A stretch of DNA of 64,000 bases from NCBI RefSeq assembly GCF_036373705.1, contig NW_027102780.1, forward strand, positions 1 to 64,000. The letters run 5' to 3'. The notes beneath the pieces were generated by a model. The model had not been told where the DNA came from. It saw only the letters and a list, made by a program, of their open reading frames with translations, and searched no databases. A program made the position numbers and the translations under genes. How positions within the stretch are numbered: the first letter of the stretch is position 1; each line of letters begins with the position of its first letter. Below, one piece after another: positions 45,069 to 58,537 of the stretch. Origin of the DNA: Amia ocellicauda (Eukaryota; Chordata; Actinopteri; Amiiformes; Amiidae).

Positions 45069-46082
45069 CAGTGGTTCCCAAGCGTTGTAATGCCACGGCA
45101 CACTTTGCTGAGACCAAAAACCTTCGCGGCGCACCAACATGAAAAAAAAAAAAAGGATTTACTAGGTATTGTCTCACCTGAATGGCAACAGGCTGCTAAA
45201 ACTATTATCACACGCACATTGCATGTTAAAGTATGTCAGTAAGGGAGTAATTAAAAGGGCAAATGTGTGAAGTGCAAGGAGTGGCCCTTAGTGGTTAGGT
45301 AAAAAAGTACACAGACAAACTAAATAATCCCTTGATACAAATCATTTATTTAGTGCAGACAGACCAAGACCAGCCACAATAAACTATTCGCAGTAAATAT
45401 AAATTCACAGCAAAATAGGTTCAGTTCACAATATCCTATAACAAGCTGCACAAAGGCAGCGCTAGCAGTGGAAAGAACGAAGAACTGCAGGAGAAACGCC
45501 GGGGCTATTTAGAGCCTGATTATTCAACACAGAGGGGGAAAACCAGGGCCAAATGAGACTTAGAGGAACAGGAGACATCCAACAACAGTATAAAGATAAA
45601 AAGGAATTCACCACATGTCCCTTTAATCAATTGCCTTGCAGTTCCACTGTGTAGCGTTATGTTGGGTGTATTTTGATAAGAGCATTTGGGCTCTGAGCTG
45701 AAGCACTGATCTAAAGAAGACCTCTCCACCCCCAAAGTTATCAGATTTCCTTTGCTCATCAGCTTGGAACTGGTTTGCATCAAAGTGACAGTTTTGGGGT
45801 GGATGGCACCGAGAAGAGGCCAAATAGGTTGAATCCTGCTATGAGATGTCTGGAGAAAGGGGCCTGTAGGTGATAAAAACTCTTTGAAGTGGACGAGAGC
45901 CGAAATCCCGACATAGAGCTACGAACCCGGGCCAACCGGCACTTCCAAAAGATGGCATGGATTGACATCAGTCATAAATCAAGCCCCCCTCCATTAGGAC
46001 ACTGGGGGCTGAAACCGAAATCCAATCTCAAGAACTCAAGAACCAATCACCTATTGATCTGACAGACTATAAGGAACAGTGC

Positions 46083-46126
<44 letters not shown>

Positions 46127-47742
46127 ACCTGAACCAGTAACTCGCTGCCACAGCTCAACCTGTAGCTCTGTTGCCCGAACCGGAACCAGAAACCAACCAA
46201 GTCTTTGCCGGCAACAGAAGAGTTAAACTGGGAGAAGGAGATTGAGCCGTACGAAGAATTCTATTAAAGGACTTTATTAAATAAAGAACTTTACAGACTG
46301 CGCATGCCCGCCTGTGCCCACCTGATCAGTGGAGTTTTACAGCTGGACAATTGAGTAAGTCGAATGTATATGAAAGTGTTCAGTCATTTAAATAGCTATT
46401 TGAGTCTTAAGAAACTTGACCCTTGGAACGAACAGGGCCCTGCTTTCCTCAAAGACTTTGTCTTCAAGTAACTACGGTGGAACCCTGCTTACAAAGAAGA
46501 TTTTGTGCACAACCTTGGAGCCTTCAAACCAGTGGAAAATCTGTTTGGAAAAGACTCTAATTTCGCGAAACCCCAATTTCCAGGTGCATCGACTGAGTGG
46601 AAGTTCTTGGACAAAGCCGAACCGCACTGCCTTTGTTCCAAACCACACGGACCATGTGCCGTGTGCTGTGATCTGAGCCCGAAGACAGAGAGGCCTCTCT
46701 GCGACGAAGTTCAGATAAGTTTAACAGTTTGGAGTTCATGATTCATGACATTTGAGAAATCAATTAGAAATGTTATTCTGTGATTCAAAACTCTAGAATG
46801 TGTAATATCATTTAGTTTTCTTAAATATAAATGTGTGTTGCATTAAACTGTTTTGTTGATAATTTTAGAAATAAAATCTGTCAACCCCGAGAAATATCTT
46901 CTCATTCCTGTTTAACTGTTTAGTCTGAAATTGACACAAGTCAATAGACGTTAGATTATTGGTGGCCCTGCCTATCCTTGATCATTGAATAATAATCAGT
47001 TAAGGGAAATTGTGGTAACAAGTAACGATAGGATCTTTCTCGGCACCTAAACGTAAATGAGACTGATATATATATAACGAGAAGTTACCTGACATAAATA
47101 CTAACCTGCGTAGTTATTTAATGTCTGACTAACAATACTAACGAGAGACTCACCTTCGTCTTACTAACCGGTATTGTAGTTAATGTGTTTATAACCTTTT
47201 TTGTTTAACGATTTGTGTGTTATCATATGCGATCCCATGGTCTTTGATTTGGTCACGGAAGTGATTTGTCTTTGATTTGTTGATCTAGAGTTGAATTTTA
47301 ATTAGCTTTTCCCTTTTGTATAATTAGTGTAGTGCTACATTTAGTCTTTGTTTTTGAATAAATTTAACAATTTATATCTTTGGAATTGGTGTCTGTGTCC
47401 AATTATTACAGAAATTGAGTTCTACAAGATTCCAGGATTCGTGATAAGGTGATACTATAAATTCACTTCTTAAATTGAAATTTATAAGTGTACCTTACGA
47501 TACAACTGATAGCACTGCAACTCAGTGTAGGTGTGCGTTCAGTCCGGCAAACACAACATTTCAGTTATGAAACGCTTTCTACAGGTGATGTATAAATGTA
47601 ATATTTTCACACATTTGAATAAGTTTGATTTGATACAAGATTTATGAAGTTGACCAAACAAAATGACATAATATTTTTCAGGGGATAAAAATCTCACGAC
47701 ACAATTGGGTAGTCCTCACGGCACACGGGTTGAAAACCACTG
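45069..47742. mobile_element. hAT-type element, complete copy spanning units 3-4
   Basis: 2,674 bp from CAGTGGTTCCC to AACCACTG, with AGCCAAGC at 45,061-45,068 and 47,743-47,750. Lacks the 0.3-kb segment present in the long-class copies. Confidence 0.85.
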
Positions 47743-47812
47743 AGCCAAGCCACGGTGCTTCTTGGCTTTGCACGGCCACTGAGACTGCCAGGGGAAGACG
47801 GTGAGAAGCTTC

Positions 47813-47901
47813 CCTTCGATAGCTCAGTTGGTAGAGCGGAGGACTGTAGGTTTCAGGCAGCGGGCATCCTTAGGTCGCTGGTTCAATTCCGGCTCGAAGG
47901 A
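47813..47901 (+). tRNA. tRNA-Tyr(GTA), unit 4
   Basis: Identical to the unit 1 gene, including the 16-nt intron. Confidence 0.95.
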
Positions 47902-48127
47902 AGGCGTGATTATGGTTTGACATCGGTTTTGGACGAGCTCCCAAATGTCAAGCCATTGGAATTGCATGAGGACAAGGAGAAAACACCGGAAATTCGGATT
48001 TGCTGTGGAGAACTCGCATTGCCCAAACATCTCATATGCATGTGACCCTGAGCCCAGTTTTCTAAAACGGCCAGAAAGCGGTCTGGAACAATCATGAAGC
48101 CAACACATTGTGAAGCACTTCACTGAA

Positions 48128-48200
48128 GCCCGGGTAGCTCAGCCGGTAGAGCATCAGACTTTTAATCTGAGGGTCCAGGGTTCGAGTCCCTGTTCGGGCG
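48128..48200 (+). tRNA. tRNA-Lys(TTT), unit 4
   Basis: Identical to the unit 1 gene; again no nearby T-run. Confidence 0.95.
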
Positions 48201-48707
48201 CCTTGTTGACCGAGAGCCATGATGGTGAAAAGCCTGGATGGCCTTCCAGGTGACAATGAAATATGCAGTTGCGTCTAGGCAAGGTGTCTAGTCCTCTTTG
48301 CTTCTTTCGGCAAATATCCAGCCTGGGCAAGTGTTGTCTTCCAGAGGCAAGTCAAGCCAGGAACTCTGAGAGATGTTTTTGCCGTTGACGACGTGTCACT
48401 TTAGAACAGCACAACATGCATCTCTACTTGACTTGGCACAATCTGTGAGGGTTGGGCCAACACAACGTGTCCACACATTTGCAGGCGTCTTGAAATACTT
48501 GGAATGACCTGTGGCCCCATGCCATGCAGAAGTCCACAGCTATGCGTGTCAGCATGCTCTGCTCCTCATCCCCAATGTGCCACTTGTAAGAACTTTGTAA
48601 AAAGCGACAGAGAACATGATCAGCAAAGAAACACAATTCTCCTGAGAACGACAATCATCGTGCCGATCGTAATCTCAGTGCATACCTGGATGCCCAACAA
48701 GCCAAGC

Positions 48708-49721
48708 CAGTGGTTCCCAAGCGTTGTAATGCCACGGCACACTTTGCTGAGACCAAAAACCTTCGCGGCGCACCAACATGAAAAAAAAAAAAAGGATTTA
48801 CTAGGTATTGTCTCACCTGAATGGCAACAGGCTGCTAAAACTATTATCACACGCACATTGCATGTTAAAGTATGTCAGTAAGGGAGTAATTAAAAGGGCA
48901 AATGTGTGAAGTGCAAGGAGTGGCCCTTAGTGGTTAGGTAAAAAAGTACACAGACAAACTAAATAATCCCTTGATACAAATCATTTATTTAGTGCAGACA
49001 GACCAAGACCAGCCACAATAAACTATTCGCAGTAAATATAAATTCACAGCAAAATAGGTTCAGTTCACAATATCCTATAACAAGCTGCACAAAGGCAGCG
49101 CTAGCAGTGGAAAGAACGAAGAACTGCAGGAGAAACGCCGGGGCTATTTAGAGCCTGATTATTCAACACAGAGGGGGAAAACCAGGGCCAAATGAGACTT
49201 AGAGGAACAGGAGACATCCAACAACAGTATAAAGATAAAAAGGAATTCACCACATGTCCCTTTAATCAATTGCCTTGCAGTTCCACTGTGTAGCGTTATG
49301 TTGGGTGTATTTTGATAAGAGCATTTGGGCTCTGAGCTGAAGCACTGATCTAAAGAAGACCTCTCCACCCCCAAAGTTATCAGATTTCCTTTGCTCATCA
49401 GCTTGGAACTGGTTTGCATCAAAGTGACAGTTTTGGGGTGGATGGCACCGAGAAGAGGCCAAATAGGTTGAATCCTGCTATGAGATGTCTGGAGAAAGGG
49501 GCCTGTAGGTGATAAAAACTCTTTGAAGTGGACGAGAGCCGAAATCCCGACATAGAGCTACGAACCCGGGCCAACCGGCACTTCCAAAAGATGGCATGGA
49601 TTGACATCAGTCATAAATCAAGCCCCCCTCCATTAGGACACTGGGGGCTGAAACCGAAATCCAATCTCAAGAACTCAAGAACCAATCACCTATTGATCTG
49701 ACAGACTATAAGGAACAGTGC

Positions 49722-49765
<44 letters not shown>

Positions 49766-51381
49766 ACCTGAACCAGTAACTCGCTGCCACAGCTCAACCT
49801 GTAGCTCTGTTGCCCGAACCGGAACCAGAAACCAACCAAGTCTTTGCCGGCAACAGAAGAGTTAAACTGGGAGAAGGAGATTGAGCCGTACGAAGAATTC
49901 TATTAAAGGACTTTATTAAATAAAGAACTTTACAGACTGCGCATGCCCGCCTGTGCCCACCTGATCAGTGGAGTTTTACAGCTGGACAATTGAGTAAGTC
50001 GAATGTATATGAAAGTGTTCAGTCATTTAAATAGCTATTTGAGTCTTAAGAAACTTGACCCTTGGAACGAACAGGGCCCTGCTTTCCTCAAAGACTTTGT
50101 CTTCAAGTAACTACGGTGGAACCCTGCTTACAAAGAAGATTTTGTGCACAACCTTGGAGCCTTCAAACCAGTGGAAAATCTGTTTGGAAAAGACTCTAAT
50201 TTCGCGAAACCCCAATTTCCAGGTGCATCGACTGAGTGGAAGTTCTTGGACAAAGCCGAACCGCACTGCCTTTGTTCCAAACCACACGGACCATGTGCCG
50301 TGTGCTGTGATCTGAGCCCGAAGACAGAGAGGCCTCTCTGCGACGAAGTTCAGATAAGTTTAACAGTTTGGAGTTCATGATTCATGACATTTGAGAAATC
50401 AATTAGAAATGTTATTCTGTGATTCAAAACTCTAGAATGTGTAATATCATTTAGTTTTCTTAAATATAAATGTGTGTTGCATTAAACTGTTTTGTTGATA
50501 ATTTTAGAAATAAAATCTGTCAACCCCGAGAAATATCTTCTCATTCCTGTTTAACTGTTTAGTCTGAAATTGACACAAGTCAATAGACGTTAGATTATTG
50601 GTGGCCCTGCCTATCCTTGATCATTGAATAATAATCAGTTAAGGGAAATTGTGGTAACAAGTAACGATAGGATCTTTCTCGGCACCTAAACGTAAATGAG
50701 ACTGATATATATATAACGAGAAGTTACCTGACATAAATACTAACCTGCGTAGTTATTTAATGTCTGACTAACAATACTAACGAGAGACTCACCTTCGTCT
50801 TACTAACCGGTATTGTAGTTAATGTGTTTATAACCTTTTTTGTTTAACGATTTGTGTGTTATCATATGCGATCCCATGGTCTTTGATTTGGTCACGGAAG
50901 TGATTTGTCTTTGATTTGTTGATCTAGAGTTGAATTTTAATTAGCTTTTCCCTTTTGTATAATTAGTGTAGTGCTACATTTAGTCTTTGTTTTTGAATAA
51001 ATTTAACAATTTATATCTTTGGAATTGGTGTCTGTGTCCAATTATTACAGAAATTGAGTTCTACAAGATTCCAGGATTCGTGATAAGGTGATACTATAAA
51101 TTCACTTCTTAAATTGAAATTTATAAGTGTACCTTACGATACAACTGATAGCACTGCAACTCAGTGTAGGTGTGCGTTCAGTCCGGCAAACACAACATTT
51201 CAGTTATGAAACGCTTTCTACAGGTGATGTATAAATGTAATATTTTCACACATTTGAATAAGTTTGATTTGATACAAGATTTATGAAGTTGACCAAACAA
51301 AATGACATAATATTTTTCAGGGGATAAAAATCTCACGACACAATTGGGTAGTCCTCACGGCACACGGGTTGAAAACCACTG
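48708..51381. mobile_element. hAT-type element, complete copy spanning units 4-5
   Basis: 2,674 bp with the same termini and AGCCAAGC duplications as the copy at 45,069. Confidence 0.85.
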
Positions 51382-51451
51382 AGCCAAGCCACGGTGCTTC
51401 TTGGCTTTGCACGGCCACTGAGACTGACAGGGGAAGACGGTGAGAAGCTTC

Positions 51452-51540
51452 CCTTCGATAGCTCAGTTGGTAGAGCGGAGGACTGTAGGTTTCAGGCAGC
51501 GGGCATCCTTAGGTCGCTGGTTCAATTCCGGCTCGAAGGA
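51452..51540 (+). tRNA. tRNA-Tyr(GTA), unit 5
   Basis: Identical to the unit 1 gene. Confidence 0.95.
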
Positions 51541-51775
51541 AGGCGTGATTATGGTTTGACATCGGTTTTGGACGAGCTCCCAAATGTCAAGCCATTGGAA
51601 TTGCATGAGGACAAGGAGAAAACACCGGAAATTCGGATTTGCTGTGGAGAACTCGCATTGCCCAAACATCTCATATGCATGTGACCCTTTTCACCCTGAG
51701 CCCAGTTTTCTAAACCGGCCAGAAAGCGGTCTGGAACAATCATGAAGCCAACACATTGTGAAGCACTTCACTGAA

Positions 51776-51848
51776 GCCCGGGTAGCTCAGCCGGTAGAGC
51801 ATCAGACTTTTAATCTGAGGGTCCAGGGTTCGAGTCCCTGTTCGGGCG
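51776..51848 (+). tRNA. tRNA-Lys(TTT), unit 5
   Basis: Identical to the unit 1 gene. Confidence 0.95.
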
Positions 51849-53246
51849 CCTTGTTGACCGAGGGCCATGATGGTGAAAAGCCTGGATGGCCTTCCAGGTG
51901 ACAATGAAATATGCAGTTGCGTCTAGGCAAGGTGTCTAGTCCTCTTTGCTTCTTTCGGCAAATATCCAGCCTGGGCAAGTGTTGTCTTCCAGAGGCAAGT
52001 CAAGCCAGGAACTCTGAGAGATGTTTTTGCCGTTTACGACGTGTCACTTTAGAACAGCACAACATGCATCTCTACTTGACTTGGCACAATCTGTGAGGGT
52101 TGGGCCAACACAACGTGTCCACACATTTGCAGGCGTCTTGAAATACTTGGAATGACCTGTGGCCCCATGCCATGCAGAAGTCCACAGCTATGCGTGTCAG
52201 CATGCTCTGCTCCTCATCCCCAATGTGCCACTTGTAAGAACTTTGTAAAAAGCGACAGAGAACATGATCAGCAAAGAAACACAATTCTCCTGAGAACGAC
52301 AATCATCGTGCCGATCGTAATCTCAGTGCATACCTGGATGCCCAACAAGCCAAGCCAGTGGTTCCCAAGCGTTGTAATGCCACGGCACACTTTGCTGAGA
52401 CCAAAAACCTTCGCGGCGCACCAACATGAAAAAAAAAAAAACGGATTTACTAGGTATTGTCTCACCTGAATGGCAACAGGCTGCTAAAACTATTATCACA
52501 CGCACATTGCATGTTAAAGTATGTCAGTAAGGGAGTAATTTAAAGGGCAAATGTGTGAAGTGCAAGGAGTGGCCCTTAGTGGTTAGGTAAAAAAGTACAC
52601 AGACAAACTAAATAATCCCTTGATACAAATCATTTATTTAGTGCAGACAGACCAAGACCAGCCACAATAAACTATTCGCAGTAAATATAAATTCACAGCA
52701 AAATAGGTTCAGTTCACAATATCCTATAACAAGCTGTATTTAACGAAGTAGTTAAACGTTACAAAGGGCATTACAATTGTTGAAAAACAATAGCACACGG
52801 ATCAAACATGCTATCCCCGCCATTTTATTCGATTTGATTAGACGTTTCGCGACCGAAATGTTTTGTGTGCAGACTGAACGCACACCTGAGCCGAGCACGA
52901 TCACTATACATATCCACTGTTAATCTAAGCAGTATCATATTGTAACCGTTTCGGTCTGTTATCAACCCTTCCGGATCCAAAACCAGGAGTCAGACACCCT
53001 TTTCGGTGGACATGCTGTTGACTTCTCACAAGCACCATCTGCCTTCACAAAGGCAGCGCTAGCAGTGGAAAGAACGAAGAACTGCAGGAGAAACGCCGGT
53101 GCTATTTAGAGCCCGATTATTCAACACAGAGGGGGAAAACCAAGGCCAAATGAGACTTAGAGGAACAGGAGACATCCAACAACAGTATAAAGATAAAAAG
53201 GAATTCACCACATGTCCCTTTAATCAATTGCCTTGCAGTTCCACTG

Positions 53247-53683
53247 TGTAGCGTTATGTTGGGTGTATTTTGATAAGAGCATTTGGGCTCTGAGCTGAAG
53301 CACTGATCTAAAGAAGACCTCTCCACCCCCAAAGTTATCAGATTTCCTTTGCTCATCAGCTTGGAACTGGTTTGCATCAAAGTGACAGTTTTGGGGAGGA
53401 TGGCACCGAGAAGAGGCCAAATAGGTTGAATCCTGCTATGAGATGTCTGGAGAAAGGGGCCTGTAGGTGATAAAAACTCTTTGAAGTGGACGAGAGCCGA
53501 AATCCCGACATAGTGCTACGAACCCGGGCCAACCGGCATTTCCAAAAGATGGCATGGATTGACATCAGTCATAAATCAAGCCCCCCTCCATTAGGACACT
53601 GGGGGCTGAAACCGAAATCCAATCTCAAGAACTCAAGAACCAATCACCTATTGATCTGACAGACTATAAGGAACAGTGCACAG

Positions 53684-53724
<41 letters not shown>

Positions 53725-55970
53725 TTCTCTCTCACCTGAACCAGTAACTCGCTGCCACAGCTCAACCTGTAGCTCTGTTGCCCGAACCAGAACCAGAAAC
53801 CAACCAAGTCTTTGCCGGCAACAGAAGAGTTAAACTGGGAGAAGGAGATTGAGCCGTACGAAGAATTCTTTTAAAGGACTTTATTAAATAAAGAACTTTA
53901 CAGACTGCGCATGCCCGCCTGTGCCCACCTGATCAGTGGAGTTTTACAGCTGGACAATTGAGTAAGTCGAATGTATATGAAAGTGTTCAGTCATTTAAAT
54001 AGCTATTTGAGTCTTAAGAAACTTGACCCTTGGAACGAACAGGGCCCTGCTTTCCTCAAAGACTTTGTCTTCAAGTAACTACGGTGGAACCCTGCTTACA
54101 AAGAAGATTTTGTGCACAACCTTGGAGCCTTCAAACCAGTGGAAAATCTGTTTGGAAAAGACTCTAATTTCGCGAAACCCCAATTTCCAGGTGCATCGAC
54201 TGAGTGGAAGTTCTTGGACAAAGCCGAACCGCACTGCCTTTGTTCCAAACCACACGGACCATGTGCCGTGTGCTGTGATCTGAGCCCGAAGACAGAGAGG
54301 CCTCTCTGCGACGAAGTTCAGATAAGTTTAACAGTTTGGAGTTCATGATTCATGACATTTGAGAAATCAATTCGAAATGTTATTCTGTGATTCAAAACTC
54401 TAGAATGTGTAATATCATTTAGTTTTCTTAAATATAAATGTGTGTTGCATTAAACTGTTTTGTTGATAATTTTAGAAATAAAATCTGTCAACCCTGAGAA
54501 ATATCTTCTCATTCCTGTTTAACTGTTTAGTCTGAAATTGACTCAAGTCAATAGACGTTAGATTATTGGTGGCCCTGCCTATCCTTGATCATTGAATAAT
54601 AATCAGTTAAGGGAAATTGTGGTAACAAGTAACGATAGGATCTTTCTCGGCACCTAAACGTAAATGAGACTGATATATATATAACGAGAAGTTACCTGAC
54701 ATAAATACTAACCTGCGTAGTTATTTAATGTCTGACTAACAATACTAACGAGAGACTCACCTTCGTCTTACTAACCGGTATTGTAGTTAATGTGTTTATA
54801 ACCTTTTTTGTTTAACGATTTGTGTGTTAGAGCATCAGACTTTTAATCTGAGGGTCCAGGGTTCGAGTCCCTGTTCGGGCGCCTTGTTGACCGAGGGCCA
54901 TGGTGGTGAAAAGCCTGGATGGCCTTCCAGGTGACAATGAAATATGCAGTTGCGTCTAGGCAAGGTGTCTAGTCCTCTTTGCTTCTTTCGGCAAATATCC
55001 AGCCTGGGCAAGTGTTGTCTTCCAGAGGCAAGTCAAGCCAGGAACTCTGAGAGATGTTTTTGCCGTTGACGACGTGTCACTTTAGAACAGCACAACATGC
55101 ATCTCTACTTGACTTGGCACAATCTGTGAGGGTTGGGCCAACACAACGTGTCCACACATTTGCAGGCGTCTTGAAATACTTGGAATGACCTGTGGCCCCA
55201 TGCCATGCAGAAGTCCACAGCTATGCGTGTCAGCATGCTCTGCTCCTCATCCCCAATGTGCCACTTGTAAGAACTTTGTAAAAAGCGACAGAGAACATGA
55301 TCAGCAAAGAAACACAATTCTCCTGAGAACGACAATCATCGTGCCGATCGTAATCTCAGTGCATACCTGGATGCCCAACAAGCCAAGCCAGTGGTTCCCA
55401 AGCGTTGTAATGCCACGGCACACTTTGCTGAGACCAAAAACCTTCGCGGCGCACCAACATGAAAAAAAAAAAAAAGGATTTACTAGGTATTGTCTCACCT
55501 GAATGGCAACAGGCTGCTAAAACTATTATCACACGCACATTGCATGTTAAAGTATGTCAGTAAGGGAGTAATTAAAAGGGCAAATGTGTGAAGTGCAAGG
55601 AGTGGCCCTTAGTGGTTAGGTAAAAAAGTACACAGACAAACTAAATAATCCCTTGATACAAATCATTTATTTAGTGCAGACAGACCAAGACCAGCCACAA
55701 TAAACTATTCGCAGTAAATATAAATTCACAGCAAAATAGGTTCAGTTCACAATATCCTATAACAAGCTGCACAAAGGCAGCGCTAGCAGTGGAAAGAACG
55801 AAGAACTGCAGGAGAAACGCCGGGGCTATTTAGAGCCCGATTATTCAACACAGAGGGGGAAAACCAAGGCCAAATGAGACTTAGAGGAACAGGAGACATC
55901 CAACAACAGTATAAAGATAAAAAGGAATTCACCACATGTCCCTTTAATCAATTGCCTTGCAGTTCCACTG
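53247..55970 (+). repeat. Array unit 6 (short class)
   Basis: Same length and same deletion junction as unit 2, lying exactly 13,981 bases after it. Confidence 0.9.
54828..54881 (+). pseudogene. 5'-truncated tRNA-Lys(TTT), unit 6
   Basis: Same truncation as in unit 2. Confidence 0.9.
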
Positions 55971-56403
55971 TGTAGCGTTATGTTGGGTGTATTTTGATAA
56001 GAGCATTTGGGCTCTGAGCTGAAGCACTGATCTAAAGAAGACCTCTCCACCCCCAAAGTTATCAGATTTCCTTTGCTCATCAGCTTGGAACTGGTTTGCA
56101 TCAAAGTGACAGTTTTGGGGAGGATGGCACCGAGAAGAGGCCAAATAGGTTGAATCCTGCTATGAGATGTCTGGAGAAAGGGGCCTGTAGGTGATAAAAA
56201 CTCTTTGAAGTGGACGAGAGCCGAAATCCCGACATAGAGCTACGAACCCGGGCCAACCGGCATTTCCAAAAGATGGCATGGATTGACATCAGTCATAAAT
56301 CAAGCCCCCCTCCATTAGGACACTGGGGGCTGAAACCGAAATCCAATCTCAAGAACTCAAGAACCAATCACCTATTGATCTGACAGACTATAAGGAACAG
56401 TGC

Positions 56404-56453
<50 letters not shown>

Positions 56454-58079
56454 TTTCTCTCTCACCTGAACCAGTAACTCGCTGCCACAGCTCAACCTGT
56501 AGCTCTGTTGCCCGAACCGGAACCAGAAACCAACCAAGTCTTTGCCGGCAACAGAAGAGTTAAACTGGGAGAAGGAGATTGAGCCGTACGAAGAATTCTT
56601 TTAAAGGACTTTATTAAATAAAGAACTTTACAGACTGCGCATGCCCGCCTGTGCCCACCTGATCAGTGGAGTTTTACAGCTGGACAATTGAGTAAGTCGA
56701 ATGTATATGAAAGTGTTCAGTCATTTAAATAGCTATTTGAGTCTTAAGAAACTTGACCCTTGGAACGAACAGGGCCCTGCTTTCCTCAAAGACTTTGTCT
56801 TCAAGTAACTACGGTGGAACCCTGCTTACAAAGAAGATTTTGTGCACAACCTTGGAGCCTTCAAACCAGTGGAAAATCTGTTAGGAAAAGACTCTAATTT
56901 CGCGAAACCCCAACTTCCAGGTGCTTCGACTGAGTGGAAGTTCTTGGACAAAGCCGAACCGCACTGCCTTTGTTCCAAACCACACGGACCATGTGCCGTG
57001 TGCTGTGATCTGAGCCCGAAGACAGAGAGGCCTCTCTGCGACGAAGTTCAGATAAGTTTAACAGTTTGGAGTTCATGATTCATGACATTTGAGAAATCAA
57101 TTAGAAATGTTATTCTGTGATTCAAAACTCTAGAATGTGTAATATCATTTAGTTTTCTTAAATATAAATGTGTGTTGCATTAAACTGTTTTGTTGATAAT
57201 TTTAGAAATAAAATCTGTCAACCCCGAGAAATATCTTCTCATTCCTGTTTAACTGTTTAGTCTGAAATTGACACAAGTCAATAGACGTTAGATTATTGGT
57301 GGCCCTGCCTATCCTTGATCATTGAATAATAATCAGTTAAGGGAAATTGTGGTAACAAGTAACGATAGGATCTTTCTCGGCACCTAAACGTAAATGAGAC
57401 TGATATATATATAACGAGAAGTTACCTGACATAAATACTAACCTGCGTAGTTATTTAATGTCTGACTAACAATACTAACGAGAGACTCACCTTCGTCTTA
57501 CTAACCGGTATTGTAGTTAATGTGTTTATAACCTTTTTTGTTAAACGATTTGTGTGCTATCATATGCGATCCCATGGTCTTTGATTTGGTCACGGAAGTG
57601 ATTTGTCTTTGATTTGTTGATCTAGAGTTGAATTTTAATTAGCTTTTCCCTTTTGTATAATTAGTGTAGTGCTACATTTAGTCTTTGTTTTTGAATAAAT
57701 TTAACAATTTATATCTTTGGAATTGGTGTCTGTGTCCAATTATTACAGAAATTGAGTTCTACAAGATTCCAGGATTCGTGATAAGGTGATACTATAAATT
57801 CACTTCTTAAATTGAAATTTATAAGTGTACCTTACGATACAACTGATAGCACTGCAACTCAGTGTAGGTGTGCGTTCAGTCCGGCAAACACAACAATTCA
57901 GTTATGAAACGCTTTCTACAGGTGATGTATAAATGTAATATTTTCACACATTTGAATAAGTTTGATTTGATACAAGATTTATGAAGTTGACCAAACAAAA
58001 TGACATAATATTTTTCAGGGGATAAAAATCTCACGACACAATTGGGTAGTCCTCACGGCACACGGGTTGAAAACCACTG
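55389..58079. mobile_element. hAT-type element, complete copy spanning units 6-7
   Basis: Same termini, with AGCCAAGC on both sides (55,381-55,388 and 58,080-58,087). Confidence 0.8.
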
Positions 58080-58149
58080 AGCCAAGCCACGGTGCTTCTT
58101 GGCTTTGCACGGCCACTGAGACTGCCAGGGGAAGACGGTGAGAAGCTTC

Positions 58150-58238
58150 CCTTCGATAGCTCAGTTGGTAGAGCGGAGGACTGTAGGTTTCAGGCAGCGG
58201 GCATCCTTAGGTCGCTGGTTCAATTCCGGCTCGAAGGA
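58150..58238 (+). tRNA. tRNA-Tyr(GTA), unit 7
   Basis: Identical to the unit 1 gene. Confidence 0.95.
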
Positions 58239-58464
58239 AGGCGTGATTATGGTTTGACATCGGTTTTGGACGAGCTCCCAAATGTCAAGCCATTGGAATT
58301 GCATGAGGACAAGGAGAAAACACCGGAAATTCGGATTTGCTGTGGAGAACTCGCATTGCCCAAACATCTCATATGCATGTGACCCTGAGCCCAGTTTTCT
58401 AAACCGGCCAGAAAGCGGTCTGGAACAATCATGAAGCCAACACATTGTGAAGCACTTCACTGAA

Positions 58465-58537
58465 GCCCGGGTAGCTCAGCCGGTAGAGCATCAGACTTTT
58501 AATCTGAGGGTCCAGGGTTCGAGTCCCTGTTCGGGCG
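58465..58537 (+). tRNA. tRNA-Lys(TTT), unit 7
   Basis: Identical to the unit 1 gene. Confidence 0.95.

Larger units (their letters stand above)
41990..45649 (+). repeat. Array unit 3 (medium class)
   Basis: Shares diagnostic variants with unit 7: CTGTTAGGAAAAGAC, GGTGCTTCGACTG, TTGTTAAACGATTTGTGTGC and ACAACAATTCAG. Contains tRNA-Tyr and an altered tRNA-Lys. Confidence 0.9.
45650..49288 (+). repeat. Array unit 4 (medium class)
   Basis: Shares GGGGTGGATGG, ACCAGGGCC and AATTCTATTAAAGG with units 5 and 8. It also shares a 9-base loss (GTGACCCTGAGCCC) downstream of tRNA-Tyr with unit 7. Confidence 0.9.
49289..53246 (+). repeat. Array unit 5 (long class)
   Basis: Carries the 0.3-kb segment (about 52,735-53,045) shared with unit 1. 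Its left part is of unit-4 type, its right part of unit-1 type. Confidence 0.9.
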
